Positions 46,346 to 59,587 are shown, counted from the first letter of the stretch. The stretch is DNA of 64,000 nt from Dryococelus australis (GCA_029891345.1 CM056999.1:31802418-31866417), one strand, 5' to 3'. Numbers and translations: made by a program. Notes: generated from the letters alone by a model not told the origin.

Positions 46346-48620
46346 AATTATTCAGTGAGGGAAAGTGTTGATGCTATAATGTGATCATAGCTTTCATTGA
46401 AATAATTATTCTTATTATTTTTATAATCTTAGCAGTTTTATTTAGTGTTTAAAAATTGAAAGGAAAAAGTACACATGTTTAATCTAGGCTGTTAAAAAAC
46501 ATAAAAGTGAACAGAATTAAAGAAGTTATGTTTATGGGAACAATGGTATATTATGCATTATTTTAAGAACTAATTTAACACGATATGCAGTGCATTTGAT
46601 CATTGATGTCGACAGGTTGAGTTCCAAAGATATTCTGACAACAGGGTACGGCATTGTACATTGTATACAAACCCTAAGTACATTTACATGCCCGAGAATT
46701 CTTATACGTTTGGCGTACACTGTTTAGATATCGCAGAACGTAATTATTTTGCTATGACGAGCTCTGACTACTCCGTCACCATGCATGCGCTATGACAGAG
46801 GAGGAACGCATAAATGTGAGCTATAACGAGTAGGTAGCTAACTGGTACGAGGGCGGAGGTCTGTTCCTGATTCTCTAGCATCCTCCGATTGGTTCTTGTC
46901 GACATCGAGTGCTTGCGAGTGATTGGAGGCTTTCTTATTGCGCGACCAAGAGCATGCCGCAAAGTATCGGGCGGGACCGGTAGTCAGAAGCTTTGATAGA
47001 CCAGGATTCTTCCAGTAACGTTGGCAGCACTGTGGGAAAAGAAGTTAAGTTTCTTTATGTTGGATTAAAGTATTGCTCGTTAATTAGCTGTTGCTGGATT
47101 TATTTTATTAACTTTATGCTCGTTTTTGAACACGAGAATAAGAATTGGTATTATGTTCCTGACAATTTCACAGGCTTACTAACCTTTTTCATTGGAAAAG
47201 GTAATTTAAAAATGGTGGAATGATACAATATGTCCAAAAGTATATCATACGTGGGGTTTCATAGTGCTAAATGAATCGTAAATAGTTTCTGACAAAGACT
47301 TTACCAGCGAAGCAAGGCCTAAAAACAGCAGGAAGATAATGGAGAAATTTGCTCGGTTGTCCTCTAGCGGTATACTCGCAAACTGCATGAAACGCTAGCG
47401 GAACGTGATGAGAGTTGTGGTGGAAAATGTTTTTCTCTTGTGGTTGAAGGGAAAAAAAACAGCACGAACGCTCGTTTTGACAACGAAGTCATTAATTGAC
47501 CGAGTACGACAACCCGAGCTTCGTCCCTTTCCCATGGCTCAGTACAAAAGACACGATCGTTCCGCTAACTGTCGTAAACTGTCTGGGAATGTCCGTGAAT
47601 TGTGAAACTAAGATTCCATTTTTGGAAAACTTTGCACATATTTTTATCTCCGTTGGTATATAAATTCTCGATATCGGTTTGAAATGAACGCATCCAAAGA
47701 ATTTTAGAAGTCTTGTTATAACTTACAATTCGTTTTGTGTAAATATATAATTACGTAATAATTTAAAAGTTCAGTAAAACAAGTTATTAATTGTATAATT
47801 ATTATTTAGTTAGTGGTTCTTTGCTACATAACTTATTCCAAAGTTTTCTTATTTCAAGTAAAATCATATCGCTATTTTCAACTTTTTTTCTGCACTAACA
47901 GGAATAATATATATTTTTTAATTAGTCTCTGCTATTATTACTTTGACCTGTCCCAGGTACAAAAACACGTAATTTAGCGACAAACACTAATGCCGTGGGT
48001 AAAATACGTGATTTATAAGACACTAAAAAGTGAAAATCTTCGACTTTCCGTACCAAGACCAGCAGTATTTCTGAAACAGCGCAGTTCGTGAACTGTTCTA
48101 GTCGCGCACAGTGTGCCGTGACTAGACAAATTGTACCACAGGGAATAAACAGCGTGGAAACAAGGGATCATCACGTGCCACTGATGCGAGAGGTAAACGC
48201 CAGCTGTGCAGGTGTCGGGGTGAGGCAGACGAGTAACTCGCCGTCCGAAGTAGAGCAGACATGTGGCTTGAGTTAGTAGCACGGGCGTATTTTCTGTACA
48301 ACGTTGTTTGTATACTCGCACGTTTCTCAGCACATAGGTGTCCTGGGAATACTATTTTTACCAGAATAGAAAGAAAAGTAAACCATTTTCTAAGCCCGTA
48401 CAGTTTTGTTTTTATAATATTAAGTTTATTCTAGGTAGAAAAAACCGTAAAACTGGTGAAAAATTACATTTTCATAACTTTCCTGCGCAGTTTGCTTAAT
48501 ACGTAGGCGAAAATTAAAACTGTACGTTCGTAGTTTAATCTATGAATTTTCATCATGCTTATTAAAATCCCACTCCTTTGCACAGGAAAGCTTAACAGTG
48601 GACTCATTGCACGCAGGTTC
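46346..48620. other. Non-coding stretch
   Basis: No gene was recognised beyond a likely 3' LTR remnant at its left edge (from 46369). A moderately GC-rich patch with GATTGG (CCAAT-type) words at 46.87-46.93 kb could be promoter-like, without further support. Confidence 0.5.
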
Positions 48621-48651
48621 AGCGCCTTGCGCGTAGGAGCGACAAGGCGCT
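48621..48651. repeat. Perfect 9-bp inverted repeat (hairpin)
   Basis: AGCGCCTTG, a 13-base loop, then CAAGGCGCT, inside a short GC-rich patch. Could be a hairpin or a binding site; no function assigned. Confidence 0.5.
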
Positions 48652-49015
48652 GGTCGCGCGCCTTATTGTCGCCCGTATCGCTGTACCCATCTAAAGCTAA
48701 AAAAACTAAAATAATAATAGTAATAATTTCGGGTCTATGTACTGGAGTCTTTTGCCTAGCTGGTGCTTCAACTGCGTTTCAGAACGCTTGAAACACACGT
48801 GTTTCCACGAAACTATTAAGGGACAGTTTCAACAAAGAAATTTAACTTTTCGGAATATCGAGATAATCTCATCCAGATGAAAGGTCTAACTTCGATTTAA
48901 ATCTCGATAGCGTTGAGCATGTTTCACAATGTTTAATCGCCGTAACGAATATCGCGTTAAAATGATGTCGATATTCTGACTTAATCTCAATTTTCTCTTG
49001 GTAAACATTAGAGCT

Positions 49016-49137
49016 TTTGCATTGAGTTTGTATGGAGAAATCTGTTTGAGACAATTATGGCAACTTGTGAAGGAATTTTGCATTGGGCTTGTATGGAGAA
49101 ATCTGTTTGAGACAATTATGGCAACTTGTGAAGGAAT
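49016..49137 (+). repeat. 61-bp tandem duplication, two copies
   Basis: TTTTGCATTGAGTTTGTATG.. at 49016 is repeated 61 bases later with only about two differences (GAGTTTG to GGGCTTG). The near-identity suggests a recent event. Confidence 0.92.
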
Positions 49138-50085
49138 TTGGGTAGTAAGAAAACAGCGAAGCAGAAATTTCTCATCCTTGGAAAACCCATTTTGTTAGAG
49201 TTAATAACAGAACATTGCAATTTTTCAATATAATTGAAAATAAACAAACTGATGCCGTGACACAACAAAGTAGAGCGAAACAATGGTAAACGATTGTGAA
49301 TAGTATTAATTGTTCATCTCATGAAGGCGGCGATGGATAACCTAAAATAACTTGCGCGAAAAACACATGCAGACGAACGTGTGCCAATAGTTACTGGATC
49401 AGGTAATATATTAAAAGTCTGTTTGACAATCATGTGTTTGACTTAAACAGACAATCAAGTGTTCGACGTAAGGCGAAAGTGTACTTTAAAATCGCCTCCA
49501 CCATAAAGTTCAAAATAGTTTATTCTTTCACGTGAACATCGTGGGCAACGAACAATAATATCCTCATCATCACTTTCCTCTTAAAAAATTAAATTGTACA
49601 TTGCCTGAGCCATTTTCTCTTTATTCTCGATGAAATATCTCTGTCCTCTCGTCACCTTCCCAAAATATTTTTTGTTTATATTTTACTGTTTAATCCCGAT
49701 AATATGACTTAAACGACCAAAATCGCCGGTTAATATTTTATCTATATAGTCAGGTAAAATCGAGAATAATATGCGTGGTGAAACACAAAATACAGATAAT
49801 CGAGATAATTTGTCAGTTAATCTCGAGTAACTATCATTATCTCGCGTGGTAAAACCGCCGCTTAATGTGCTGATATACGGCAAGATCACACACTTCATAA
49901 GAGGCCTGTTGAGTATTTCAAGACGTCTCGCGCACACTGGAACTACAATTCCAGAGCTCTCCATCGTAGCTAAAGAAAAAAGGCGATTTCAAAATACACG
50001 CGTCAGCTACATTCACAACTATTCGAGGGCGCTGCGCTGAAACTTGCCACAGACTTCCCACCAATAAAATGATAGGGTCGCCGCT
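49138..50085. other. Non-coding stretch
   Basis: No gene was recognised. GATAATC/GATTAT-rich words at 49.69-49.86 kb (TATGCGTGGTGAAAC, TCTCGCGTGGTAAAACC) hint at a decayed inverted-repeat element. Confidence 0.45.
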
Positions 50086-50433
50086 TTAAGTCCAATAGTA
50101 GATACTAGTGGCGATGCCGTACTTGAAGGGCGTGGCATTGTCGATCTTATCGCTCCTACGCTTCTCGGCCTCAGACGGGAACAATAGCACCAGGTAGGTA
50201 TGTCCCTTGAACAATAGAAGATCAGCGATCCCTGTTGCGTATGGCGCTTTGATGCACTACAACGATGCTGTCGACGGTTCATCAGCGTAAACAGCTCCAG
50301 TATGCACGGCAATACCAGAGTTGGGCCGCTTCTCATCGGCAAAGGGTTTCCATCTACGTTCAATCACGTTTTCCGCTGCGACGAACGAATGGCCGAGGGC
50401 GAGTAAGGCGAGGAGCTTCCGAAAACGAACAAG
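50086..50433 (-). pseudogene. Exon-like sequence for a small secreted protein, one in-frame stop
   Basis: The minus-strand frame from 50433 to the TAA at 50088-50086 has clear coding character: GC-rich third positions in AT-rich surroundings. It opens with a signal-peptide-like FRKLLALLALGHSFVAA, then ENVIERRWKPFADEKR. A single TAG at 50259-50257 follows ADEPSTASL. The same frame continues with YATGIADLLLFKGHTYLVLL, FPSEAEKRRSDKIDNAT and PFKYGIATSIYYWT. No ATG precedes it; instead ..CTATTGCAG at 50434-50442 is a good splice acceptor. Insect secreted and cuticle genes often split the first few codons from the signal peptide this way. I do not recognise the family. It may be a host gene fragment or a pseudogene. 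Confidence 0.5.
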
Positions 50434-50839
50434 CTGCAATAGGTAATTATTATAAGAACGCAAACTGGTGGCGGCAAAATAGCCGAGAGAATGTTTTCAG
50501 GATGTTGTTTCGCATTCTTAACAGACATTGTTATCTGTAGTCCTTTGGAGATCATGTAAACCCACACATGTTGACTGTCTCCTCCAGTGAGAAGGGCAGT
50601 TGTCTGCGGTGAACTGCTGCAAGGTAAGCTGGCGTTAGCTCTGTGCTGCACCCTGTCGCTTGCTAGTTAACCACTCCCTCCAGTAGTTCGGCAGGTGACG
50701 GCACAGGGCACGTGTGTAATGGGTCCCTTGCTGCTCGCCTGTGAGTGGTCGGAATGTATTCCGTTTCCATGGGCTGCACTGTGGTTTCTGGTTCCTGATG
50801 CGTGCGCCGAGAATGCACAGCAGTGAGCAAGCACCGGCT

Positions 50840-51130
50840 TACCTTACAACGCTTCACCACACGCCACTGGCGAAAGGGAATTTTTCCAGCAGGACAATGC
50901 GACGTGTCATAAGGCCAGAATTGTGGGGAGGAACGGGCGGTAATTTCGCGGTGGGGGGGGGGGGGTGTTGGAGGAGCACGACCAAAACCTTCAAGTACTT
51001 CTCTGGCCTCCCAAATTGAACCAATTTCGATCGCGATGTTTTCTGTATGGATCCTTCGCAATAAACCGTTTAGCAGGTGTCAGCTACACCGTAGTCAGTA
51101 TGTTTCCAAATGCTCTTCGAAACCTTCCAT
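50840..51130 (+). pseudogene. Tc1-like transposase remnant
   Basis: FFQQDNATCHKARIV (50885-50930) carries the DNA..CHKA catalytic segment of Tc1-like transposases. After a run of G's and a frame change, VLEEHDQNLQVLLWPPKLNQF (50.97-51.02 kb) continues the homology up to where the PDLNPIE motif should be. Preceding bases read AYLTTLHHTPLAKG in another frame. Minus-strand frames across the same region are shadows. Confidence 0.68.
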
Positions 51131-53335
51131 TAAATTATAGAATCACTCCTTCCTAGGCCATCTAGCTTCTGAGCATGCTAGCCAAGGCGTTTACTCAGGT
51201 TTTTGTTAGTAAAGCCTCTTGGATAGGAGTTGTTAAGTTATATTTGAAGAAAACAAACAAATGGAGTGGCACAGAAGGCGACATAACAACGAAACTTTAA
51301 GTAGATAAAATACAAATGAGGAGATTCCAATAACACAATGAACGATAAATACATAATTACACACATTATAGACTGGGCTTATATTTATTATATTATCAGT
51401 TGGTCATTATATTTTGGTTCGACTTAGTAGTCGGCAAATTGATTTTGTAACGATACAATTAAGCTAAAGCAAATTTTATAACACCTTGCTAATGTTCTAT
51501 TTTAACAAGCTGATATAGAATACCTCATGTTTAACATGAATTATTAATTTTCAATGTTACATATAACAATGTTTCAAACGTACACATTTTTAGATTACAA
51601 AATAAGTGGTAACAAGTTCGCAAAAAAACTATATGTAAAAGTTAAAAAAGAAAACTATGTTAGACTATACCAATTATCCTCTCAGTAAGGTGTGCAAATT
51701 TAATAAACACTTCTTCTTGCGGTGGTTAGACTGTATTTTAAGCGTAGGCCTACTGCCTTAATTGACTTTAGTATGTATCTTTTGTCTCGATGAAAAATCT
51801 AGAGTTGAGTTCTAAAATTATATGGAAAAATAAATATTAGAAGAGGAAGTTTGGCTGTGTCACAGGATATTAACTTGTGTGAATTACGGAATTTCAGTTC
51901 TGTGCGCGTAACACCTACTAATAAAATGAACATTCGTACACCTCAGTACACAACATGGATAGTAAAATTAAACAAACACAATGTATGCCGTGGAATAATT
52001 CTGCAGACATTTGGACTATTGAAGTCAACTTTTCAACTGAATTTAAATCTTGGTTATTTATATGTTTTTTCGTTTACTCAAAACTATTCTTAACATCAAT
52101 ATCTTCCTAATATACTGTCAGAAGCTCAAGTTAATATATTTTGGAGGATATTTTAAAATGAGAATGATACTTCGCTAGCAATAGATTTATCTCTGACTCG
52201 CTTGTTCCGTCTCAAAAGCTACGTCCGCTTCCATGTTTACGAATTCAATCACCAAGAGTCACGAAGCGATAGGGTAAGACATTTAGTCCTGACGTGAGTA
52301 TTGTAAGGGCATGTGATACCAGGAAAACGGTGAGTCGTGATGTATTTTGCTAAAATTGTGTTTCCTTTTTAATTAATTATTCCACACAGATATAAGTCAT
52401 TAATTGAAATTATTTAAACTTCATGAAAAGTTCATTTTGTGCACGTAATCTCAAAAACAATGTAATTATTAAACAAAAAATTATTTTCCAAAATCCAACA
52501 GGAATCGTTCTGTTTCACCATCCTCGAATACCTCATTGCAGCCAACTTAGGCATGCATTATTTTTTTTAAACTTAATATTAAAACACTGACAATTACTTT
52601 CTGTCATCTAAAATTGCACCTGCAATCACAATAATTTTTGGTGGTGATGGAAGATTTACAAAATACCAACCCTTAGTACTGAAGAAACATTTATTTTTCA
52701 GCTCATTAACGAGCCAATAAGTGAGGAAAAAAACAGATATCTTTCCACATACTTATTGCTAACACCTGACAGTTTGCTTATCAATGAGTAATTGAAGAAC
52801 CATATATTCACTACGTGTAAAAATAATTATACACTTTTGTCACTGGAGTCAATGTTTCGCCACATTTTTTTTTTTTTTTTTTTTTAATTTCTGCTTTTAA
52901 AGAATATGTGTTTTAATTGCCTAAGTCGTGAGGTAGGTATAATATGCTGAAGATGTATTGATATTTTAAAATATGTTGTTCAAAAGCAACATTTAATTTT
53001 CGCTTTCAAAGATCGGATCACTCCGAAGTTAACTGAACTTGCAGTGAATGTGTACTGTGTTATTATTTTATCATTCAATTTCTGCATTTTACTCTTTTCT
53101 GTAATTTTGGTGTTTCCATATTGTTTTGCCAGTGGGCCACAATTTTCCAATACAAAGGGAAAAAACTGTTTCCGTCGACGGTTTTATAACCTGGAAAACA
53201 CCCATGAGCTACGGAGCAGAACTACAATGCGATTTTGCCGAATAACAGCCATTTGTCCTGGAAAACAACCAAATTTCAACATTATAAACAATCTGAGTAA
53301 ATGGGAATGCATGAATGTCAATATACATTTCAGTA
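51131..53335. other. AT-rich non-coding stretch
   Basis: No gene was recognised. Poly(T) at 52867-52885. Confidence 0.55.
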
Positions 53336-53573
53336 TAGGCTGTTCACGTTAAAGTGAGAACTTTTTAAGGCTCTCCCAACAGGCATTAACCACTAATAAA
53401 TATATCTTATTGCAGCCTCAGGCATTAAATTTTTATGGAGGTGAAATGTACACGCTGTGTTTATTGGTCACATTGCAATGTTTATATTAAAAAGCAGCAG
53501 GAAGATGGAAATTGGAGGAAAGGAAACATTTATACGGGCCTTAAAAAGTGCTCACTTTACCGTGAATAGCATA
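53336..53573. repeat. MITE family 1, copy 6 (short form)
   Basis: Starts TAGGCTGTTCACGTTAAAGT and ends ..AAGTGCTCACTTTACCGTGAATAGC. The interior (CACGCTGTGTTTATTGGTCA, CATTGCAATGTTTATAT) closely parallels copy 1. TATA lies at both flanks. Confidence 0.72.
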
Positions 53574-54780
53574 TACATGCATAAATGTGTAGCCTACAGC
53601 TTATACGCGGGTGTAAACATCCAATATAAACTTTTTCGTTGGCGGAAATGTATACGAATCCTTGGAGGTTTATCACGAGAACGATCTCGTGAATACTGTT
53701 ACTGAGTCACTTAAATCATGAAAATTTCCCGTAGACTTTAGGCCTAAAATAGTTGATTGTGGATTTATATCTTTAAACGTATTTACATTAACTATCTCAG
53801 AAACTATTCATGTCTATCTAGTATTTGAGCTGTGGTGTAAGGTCGTAAACATGTACATTTTTCAAAAAACCACGTCTTGGCTAAAGGACAATTTTTTTTA
53901 ATGCTCGAACGTGTTTTTATATACGTTTAACAGTCACGATTTGGTTTTCGAGAATATCTCAAAAGTTAAAAGTAATTAATCTCTATAAACACATTGTGAG
54001 TATCACAGTTTAAATAATTATGTCAGAAAATTGTTGCACGGATTAAAAATAACATGAGAACTACCTTTAAAGTAAAAATAAAAGTAATTGTAATGGTATT
54101 ATGGAAGGAAGAGTAAAAAATAAATAAATCGAATTACGTTAAATTATACAGCGAAATAATTTCACAAAACGTGATGATTTACAATTTCGTGTATGAGTTT
54201 TATTGCAAAGTTTCGGGGGTTATTAATGAATTGATCGTGTGTACTAATGTTTAGTCTTGTAATAAAAGTTATCAAAATTCAAAACCAAATGAGGCGTTAC
54301 AAATATGTTTCAGACGAAGATCGACGAAAATTTCAGAGCATTGACATCTAAAATGAACAAGGACCTTTTCTGTATATTCTCATATTAATGAAAATTGTTG
54401 TTAGTAAATAGCACGGATTAAAAAGACAGTGTAGAATAGTGGTAAAAGAAACTTTGTAACAAATGTACATATATTGGCTACGCTGTAAAACAGTAAAACT
54501 GGGAAAATGCATTTCTCTATTATCTTTGTTGTAAGTAATGATACAGCCAAGCAAATATGAAAACAATTTGCGCTTTGTAAACAACGCCAAGGTAAAAAAG
54601 GCCAATACAAACCAGGGAATGATTATTCTTCGTAGAATTTGCAACTCTTTAAAGGCACATTGGTTTATACTCAGTTTATCAAACGTAATACGCTCCTACG
54701 AAACCAACTATCCCAGCCTAGTGCCAAAGGTTTAAACGATAAGTTTCCAAACTATAACATATTAATCATGGCCCACTTTC

Positions 54781-54847
<67 letters not shown>

Positions 54848-55034
54848 AATAAATTTGATAAAGAAGACCTGCTTTAAAACTAAGAGAAAAGGAATATGTT
54901 TTCAAAAATTTTATAGCCAAGGTATCATTTAGAATAGAAAATGATAGAATTAGAAAACAAGTATTGTTTAAAAATAAATATAAATACCAAATAAAATTGC
55001 AGCTAACATGAAAATTATAGTGGAGAGATTTTGG
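53574..55034. other. Non-coding stretch
   Basis: No gene was recognised; it includes the (TA)n run listed separately. Confidence 0.55.
54784..54843. repeat. (TA)n microsatellite
   Basis: About 60 bases of uninterrupted TA. An open frame encoding YIYIYI crosses it and is not a gene. Confidence 0.97.
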
Positions 55035-55225
55035 TCGCCGACTTTGGTGATTTAGGCGAGTATGGAGCAGCGCCAGAATGAAAGGGCGGGGGAAACAAGA
55101 GATCCCCTAGAAAACCCGCCGACCAACGGCACCGTCCGGCACGATTCTCACTTGCGAAAACCCAGTGACCCGGCCTTGGTCGGAGGCGAGCGTGCTAACC
55201 GCTCAGCCATCGTGGCCCCGCGGAC
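55035..55225 (-). repeat. tRNA-derived SINE (minus orientation)
   Basis: Read on the minus strand: CGGGGCCACGATGGCTGAGC then GGTTAGCACGCTCGCC is a tRNA-like head with an A box. GGGTCACTGGGTTTTCGC resembles a degenerate B box. CGGCGGGTTTTCTAGGGGA and CATTCTGGCGCTGCTCCATA match the body of the SINE at 34925-35165. Confidence 0.7.
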
Positions 55226-55769
55226 AAAAGAGGCTACATATTAACATATTTGGTGCTTGCAGTTGATACTTTCAGTATACTATCTTTACTCGGAATTTGT
55301 CAAATGTTATTGTATGTATAAAAAATTAACATAAAATATTTTTATGGCCACCAGAAAACAAGCGTCTTAGCCTTTTAATTCGCATAAGTTAACAAGACAC
55401 ACCATAGAAAATATAATTACCTGCCAGCATACAAAGTTTGTTTGAAATTGGCTACATAGTTTCGTAGATACAGCATGGTAACAGCAGTTATTTATATGGC
55501 CGCCTTTTTGAAAATAAGTTTTTGGCCCTTTTAAAACATATTATTTTATATGACATAACGTCGTATTTCTCGTATGGCACATTTTGTATATCGGTTGATT
55601 GTTTCCCGAGACATGACAAAACAAATGCATATTTCATGACGTGACGTTATCTGACAAAATGCCGGACAAAAGTGTTACGTGTCAGCATATATAATGGTTA
55701 TGTTTGTAGTTTCAGCCATTAATGTTTGTGACAAATGGACGAACATAAAAATAGTTATAAAATTATTTC
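55226..55769. other. Non-coding gap
   Basis: No feature was recognised. Confidence 0.5.
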
Positions 55770-56272
55770 CTACTTTCTTCGTTTTCCTTTACGGTCTTGT
55801 AGGGACCACGACCCAATTTCAATGCTTCGTTTTTTGCTGTCCCTTCTTCTTACTCCAGTATTCCTCCATCTTCTCACTATGTATCTTTTTCTCTCCTCGG
55901 ACCATTTCGAGCCTGTTTTCTTTTCTTCCTGCCTTGGAATCCTTCCACTGTTAACACTTTTTCTTAAAAATTTCTCTCTCTGTTTGATTTCTTGTTCCAA
56001 AGGTATATGAAGATTTGTTTGGTTAACCTGTTGCCATCCATTCTGCAATATAAATGTCCAAAAAATAGTAGTCGCCTCTTCCGTATTGTTTGTGTTACGT
56101 TGTCTGTGTTGCGATATATTTCATCATTACTTCTTAATTTCCAGAATTCTGTAGCTTTTAGTAGACCAAATATGTTACGTGCAATTCTTCTTTCTAGTAC
56201 TTCTAATTTATGCAATTTGTAATTCAGTACCAGACATTCACTTGCGTCATTTTCAAACTGGCGTCTTTGCAT
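55770..56272 (-). pseudogene. LINE (non-LTR retrotransposon) ORF2 C-terminus
   Basis: The frame reads KLEVLERRIARNIFGLLK, then SNDEIYRNTDNVTQTIRKRR, LLFFGHLYCRMDGNRLTKQI and FIYLWNKKSNRE, and after a shift EKKTGSKWSEERKRY. The ERRI-arrow-FG, IRKRRL..GHLYRM and SEERK blocks are the usual C-terminal tail after the reverse transcriptase in insect LINEs of the RTE/Jockey kind. The catalytic domains would lie at higher coordinates but are not preserved there. 5'-truncation is normal for LINEs. Confidence 0.72.
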
Positions 56273-57404
56273 GTATTTATAATGCCATGTCTTATGTTAG
56301 AAAGCAAACAAAACATTCACAGTCCTATACATATTCGAGTCTTGAGTCCATTTGATTATATAGTCTTGTGCAGTAGTGAGAACATACATTTTATTTTGAC
56401 TCGGTTGGATGTCATTGGGCTATCCTCTCGTCATTTGCTTGATATTAGTCCAAATGCGGCCAGGACGAGTCCGAACAAACTGTAGTCCAATGAAAACGCA
56501 AAACAAAAGCACAAATATTTGAAGTGTATCTGTCTTTAAATAATGACGCGAATTTTGCAGGTCTCTACTGACTGAGCTTCGCAGTTTGCAGGTCAGATCG
56601 AGAATTACCTACACGTCCGCGATGTACACAATTGTGTACAATTTTTTACACACACTCATAGTATATATTATGACTAACTATCTTAAGAAGATTTTCTTGC
56701 AAAGTCTGCTTTCTGAAGCATCCAGAATGGAAATTCACTTAAATCTTGTTAAAAATACAGACTCTTTTAATCGATTATTTTTCTAGATTTAGAAAGTATA
56801 TTTTAGTAAAATATTTTATGATGTTGCAATATATATACACATTCTACTTCCATGTGCAGCATAAATCGCACATTTGTGACAATTTTTATGATTTCTGTAC
56901 TACTTTTTTTATGAGTTCTTCACATTGTATAGTCGGATGGAGTGCTCCATGGGCTGTTGCTTTAATGCAACCTCAAGGCCTAGCAGCGCGGGTGCGATAA
57001 GGACGACACTGCCATGCACATGCAGTGCGCCATCGCCCCTCCGTGCAGGACTCTGAGATGCCGTGTATTGTGCTGCCTCTACCTACTGAACTTCAAGGGT
57101 TCATTGCCGAAAAGTCAGTAGCAAGAATTCCGGACCCTCCAATACCTTTTTTATTAATGTAGCCCAAATATTTTGAGTTACAGCGTTTTCTCAAAAGCCG
57201 GTTTTATGGTGTTTATAATGTGCGTGATGCATTGAAAGTAATTTCTAGCGATAGTTGTAAGTATGTGTTCTTTTCGTAGAATAGCACACAGGGTTCAGCT
57301 ATAACATTTCCGTACAAAAAAAAAAACGGATTTCAAACTCTCTGCAACTCAGTCCAAAGGATAGGTAGACGAGCCTCTTGAAGGTTTCATCGGCCATGGG
57401 TCGA
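56273..57404. other. Non-coding stretch
   Basis: No further LINE homology could be followed with confidence. No other feature was seen. Confidence 0.5.
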
Positions 57405-57545
57405 AGTGAAATCGAGTTGCAGTTGCGATGGAATACAAGCGCCGGGAGGAAACGGCAGTGCCCAGAGAAAAACCCTCCGGCAGATTGCACCGTCCTCCAT
57501 GTTTCCCACGTGCGAAAATGGATCCCTTTGATACATGACTGGTGC
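57405..57545 (-). repeat. SINE fragment
   Basis: GGAATACAAGCGCCGGGAGG, AGAGAAAAACCCTCCGGCAG and TTGCACCGTCCTCCATG..TGCGAAAATGGATCC align with 55070-55165 of the neighbouring SINE. The tRNA head is missing. Confidence 0.5.
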
Positions 57546-59587
57546 GCTAGCCACACAAACTACCACGGCTTCGTCGACACAGACAGCTTTGTTGTTACAT
57601 TTGGGCCAGTCGAAGTCTTGTTTGTTCGTTATAGATATATTGCCCAGGAATGTTCCTCCATGCCCAAAGTTGCCGCCAATCGCCGCGAGCCCCCACCTAC
57701 TCCTCGCATCTGCGCGGCACCAACTTAAGATCACTCTCGCATCTTAGTTGTATATCCGATAGAATGAGACCACATTTATTTAAATCTTATATTTATTCAC
57801 GAAGTTATAATGAAGAAATGGCGCATCCTGTAAACGTTGCATCGCTGTCTGCGCCCTGGTGCGCCATATGTCGGTCTGGTTTTAAACACATATTCGCACC
57901 TAAAGCAACTGAAAGCGTTTACAAAACTGCTCAGTTAACTGGTGTTATGAATTAGAATATTTTTATCCGCAGAATTTTCAAAACCGCCCACTTGGACTCG
58001 TGGTAGGCACATGCGTGCTTCAAATATTTCCATGCAAATAGAAATGAATGTTCGCTAAAGTGCGGGGCTGCTGGAAGAATACCTGATGATAAACGTTTCA
58101 GTCACTGGTTGAGTTACGATATTTCTGGCGTTTAACAAACGTCATAAACTACATATCACAATGTCGGTAATGTACGCTTGAAACTTGTATTTTGAACTCT
58201 TCGCGATGCTTGACGTTCGTTGGTCCAGCATAGCCTTCGTTTCAGTTTCTTGTATGAGTTTTCTATCTTACTTTCTTGAGCAGAAAATCAAAAGGCGACG
58301 GGGCCTAGCTATCGACAAATACACTCGCCTGTAGTCAAACTCTAGCTTTTATTCATTCATTCAGAAATCAGGGAATTATAATATAGGATGGATTTATCTA
58401 ATTTTCTAATTTCTGCTTATGTATTGAATTTTTTTTTAAATTCATATATATTGAGCAGGGCACTTTTTATGCCGTATATTAACACGTACTGAGAAAACTA
58501 GATAAACAATCGTTGCAATAATAATCTGCTTGTGGTTATGTTTACACGCTTTTCTATTTCGAAAGATAATGGCCAAAGGCAAAATCCTCACGGTATTGGA
58601 TATAAGGGGGTTTTATTGAGCACTATTTCTGTGACAAAATCAAAACTGAATAAGTAAAATTCCCAGTTAAATAATATTAGTGTAAAACAATGTAAATAAC
58701 ACGAATTGCTAGATAGTAAACCGAGCGTATGGAACGACTGTGAACCAACTTTGTACAAAATACTGCGTATTTGATGTAATTTCGTAAAGCGATATTGTGT
58801 TCTTTACACGCGTTATAGTATTTTCTTGAAAGAGGTTTTTACTGCCATTGGCGTGTGCTAAGATCTATGATAAATATTCGTTTTCTTATGTCAGTATTCC
58901 TAACTTTTTTTTATTTCACTAGAAATGAATATTTTTATTACACTTCTACATGGCAAAATTCGGTTTTAATTGTTTGTTCTTCCCTAGATATCGACTTATT
59001 TAACCCTTAAAAACTGTGATATACGTTTCACAAGAAACAATTTCATATGCATTAAAGCCTTCCTTGATGTTTTTGAACTGCAGAGCGGCATATATAGAAT
59101 TAAGACTTTTATAAAAAATCAACTGATATACTCACCACCAATTTTTCGAGTAAATGATTAGGCACTTAGGGACACACGCAAATAAGTCTCTGATTCCTTC
59201 TTCATTCTTCAAACATTTATTACGAACCGCGCAACATAAAAAAAATTGTATTTAATATCACGCACACATAGTTGTTTTGGTTGATACGTCGTGGATGTGT
59301 TTTATCTTCTATTGAAATGAGTATTCTGCAAACCTCGTTATAAAAGCTTTGTATTATCTAGGATTGTTGAGTGAAAGCTAACTTTGACCTGCAACATGTG
59401 ACAAGCAAAATTGTATTTTCAACTGGTACCAGGCAAAAAAAATTATAAGTAATGCGTAATGACTTTGAAAAACACCCACAAACTCCACCTGCATATTCAT
59501 TATGAAAAATTACGCTCAATACATATATGCAAAATATGGTGTATGATGCTTCGTTTATTTGGTATGCGCCATTGAAGGCGGAGATGA
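57546..59587. other. Non-coding stretch
   Basis: No gene or element was recognised. Confidence 0.5.

Noticed and set aside
50140-50180. TCGCTCCTACGCTTCTCGGCC resembling the U2 snRNA start
   Set aside because: The match is short and lies in the coding-like exon on the other strand; no snRNA structure follows.
50663-51061. 132-aa minus-strand frame with Pro and Arg
   Set aside because: It is antisense to a Tc1 transposase remnant with clear DNATCHKA homology.
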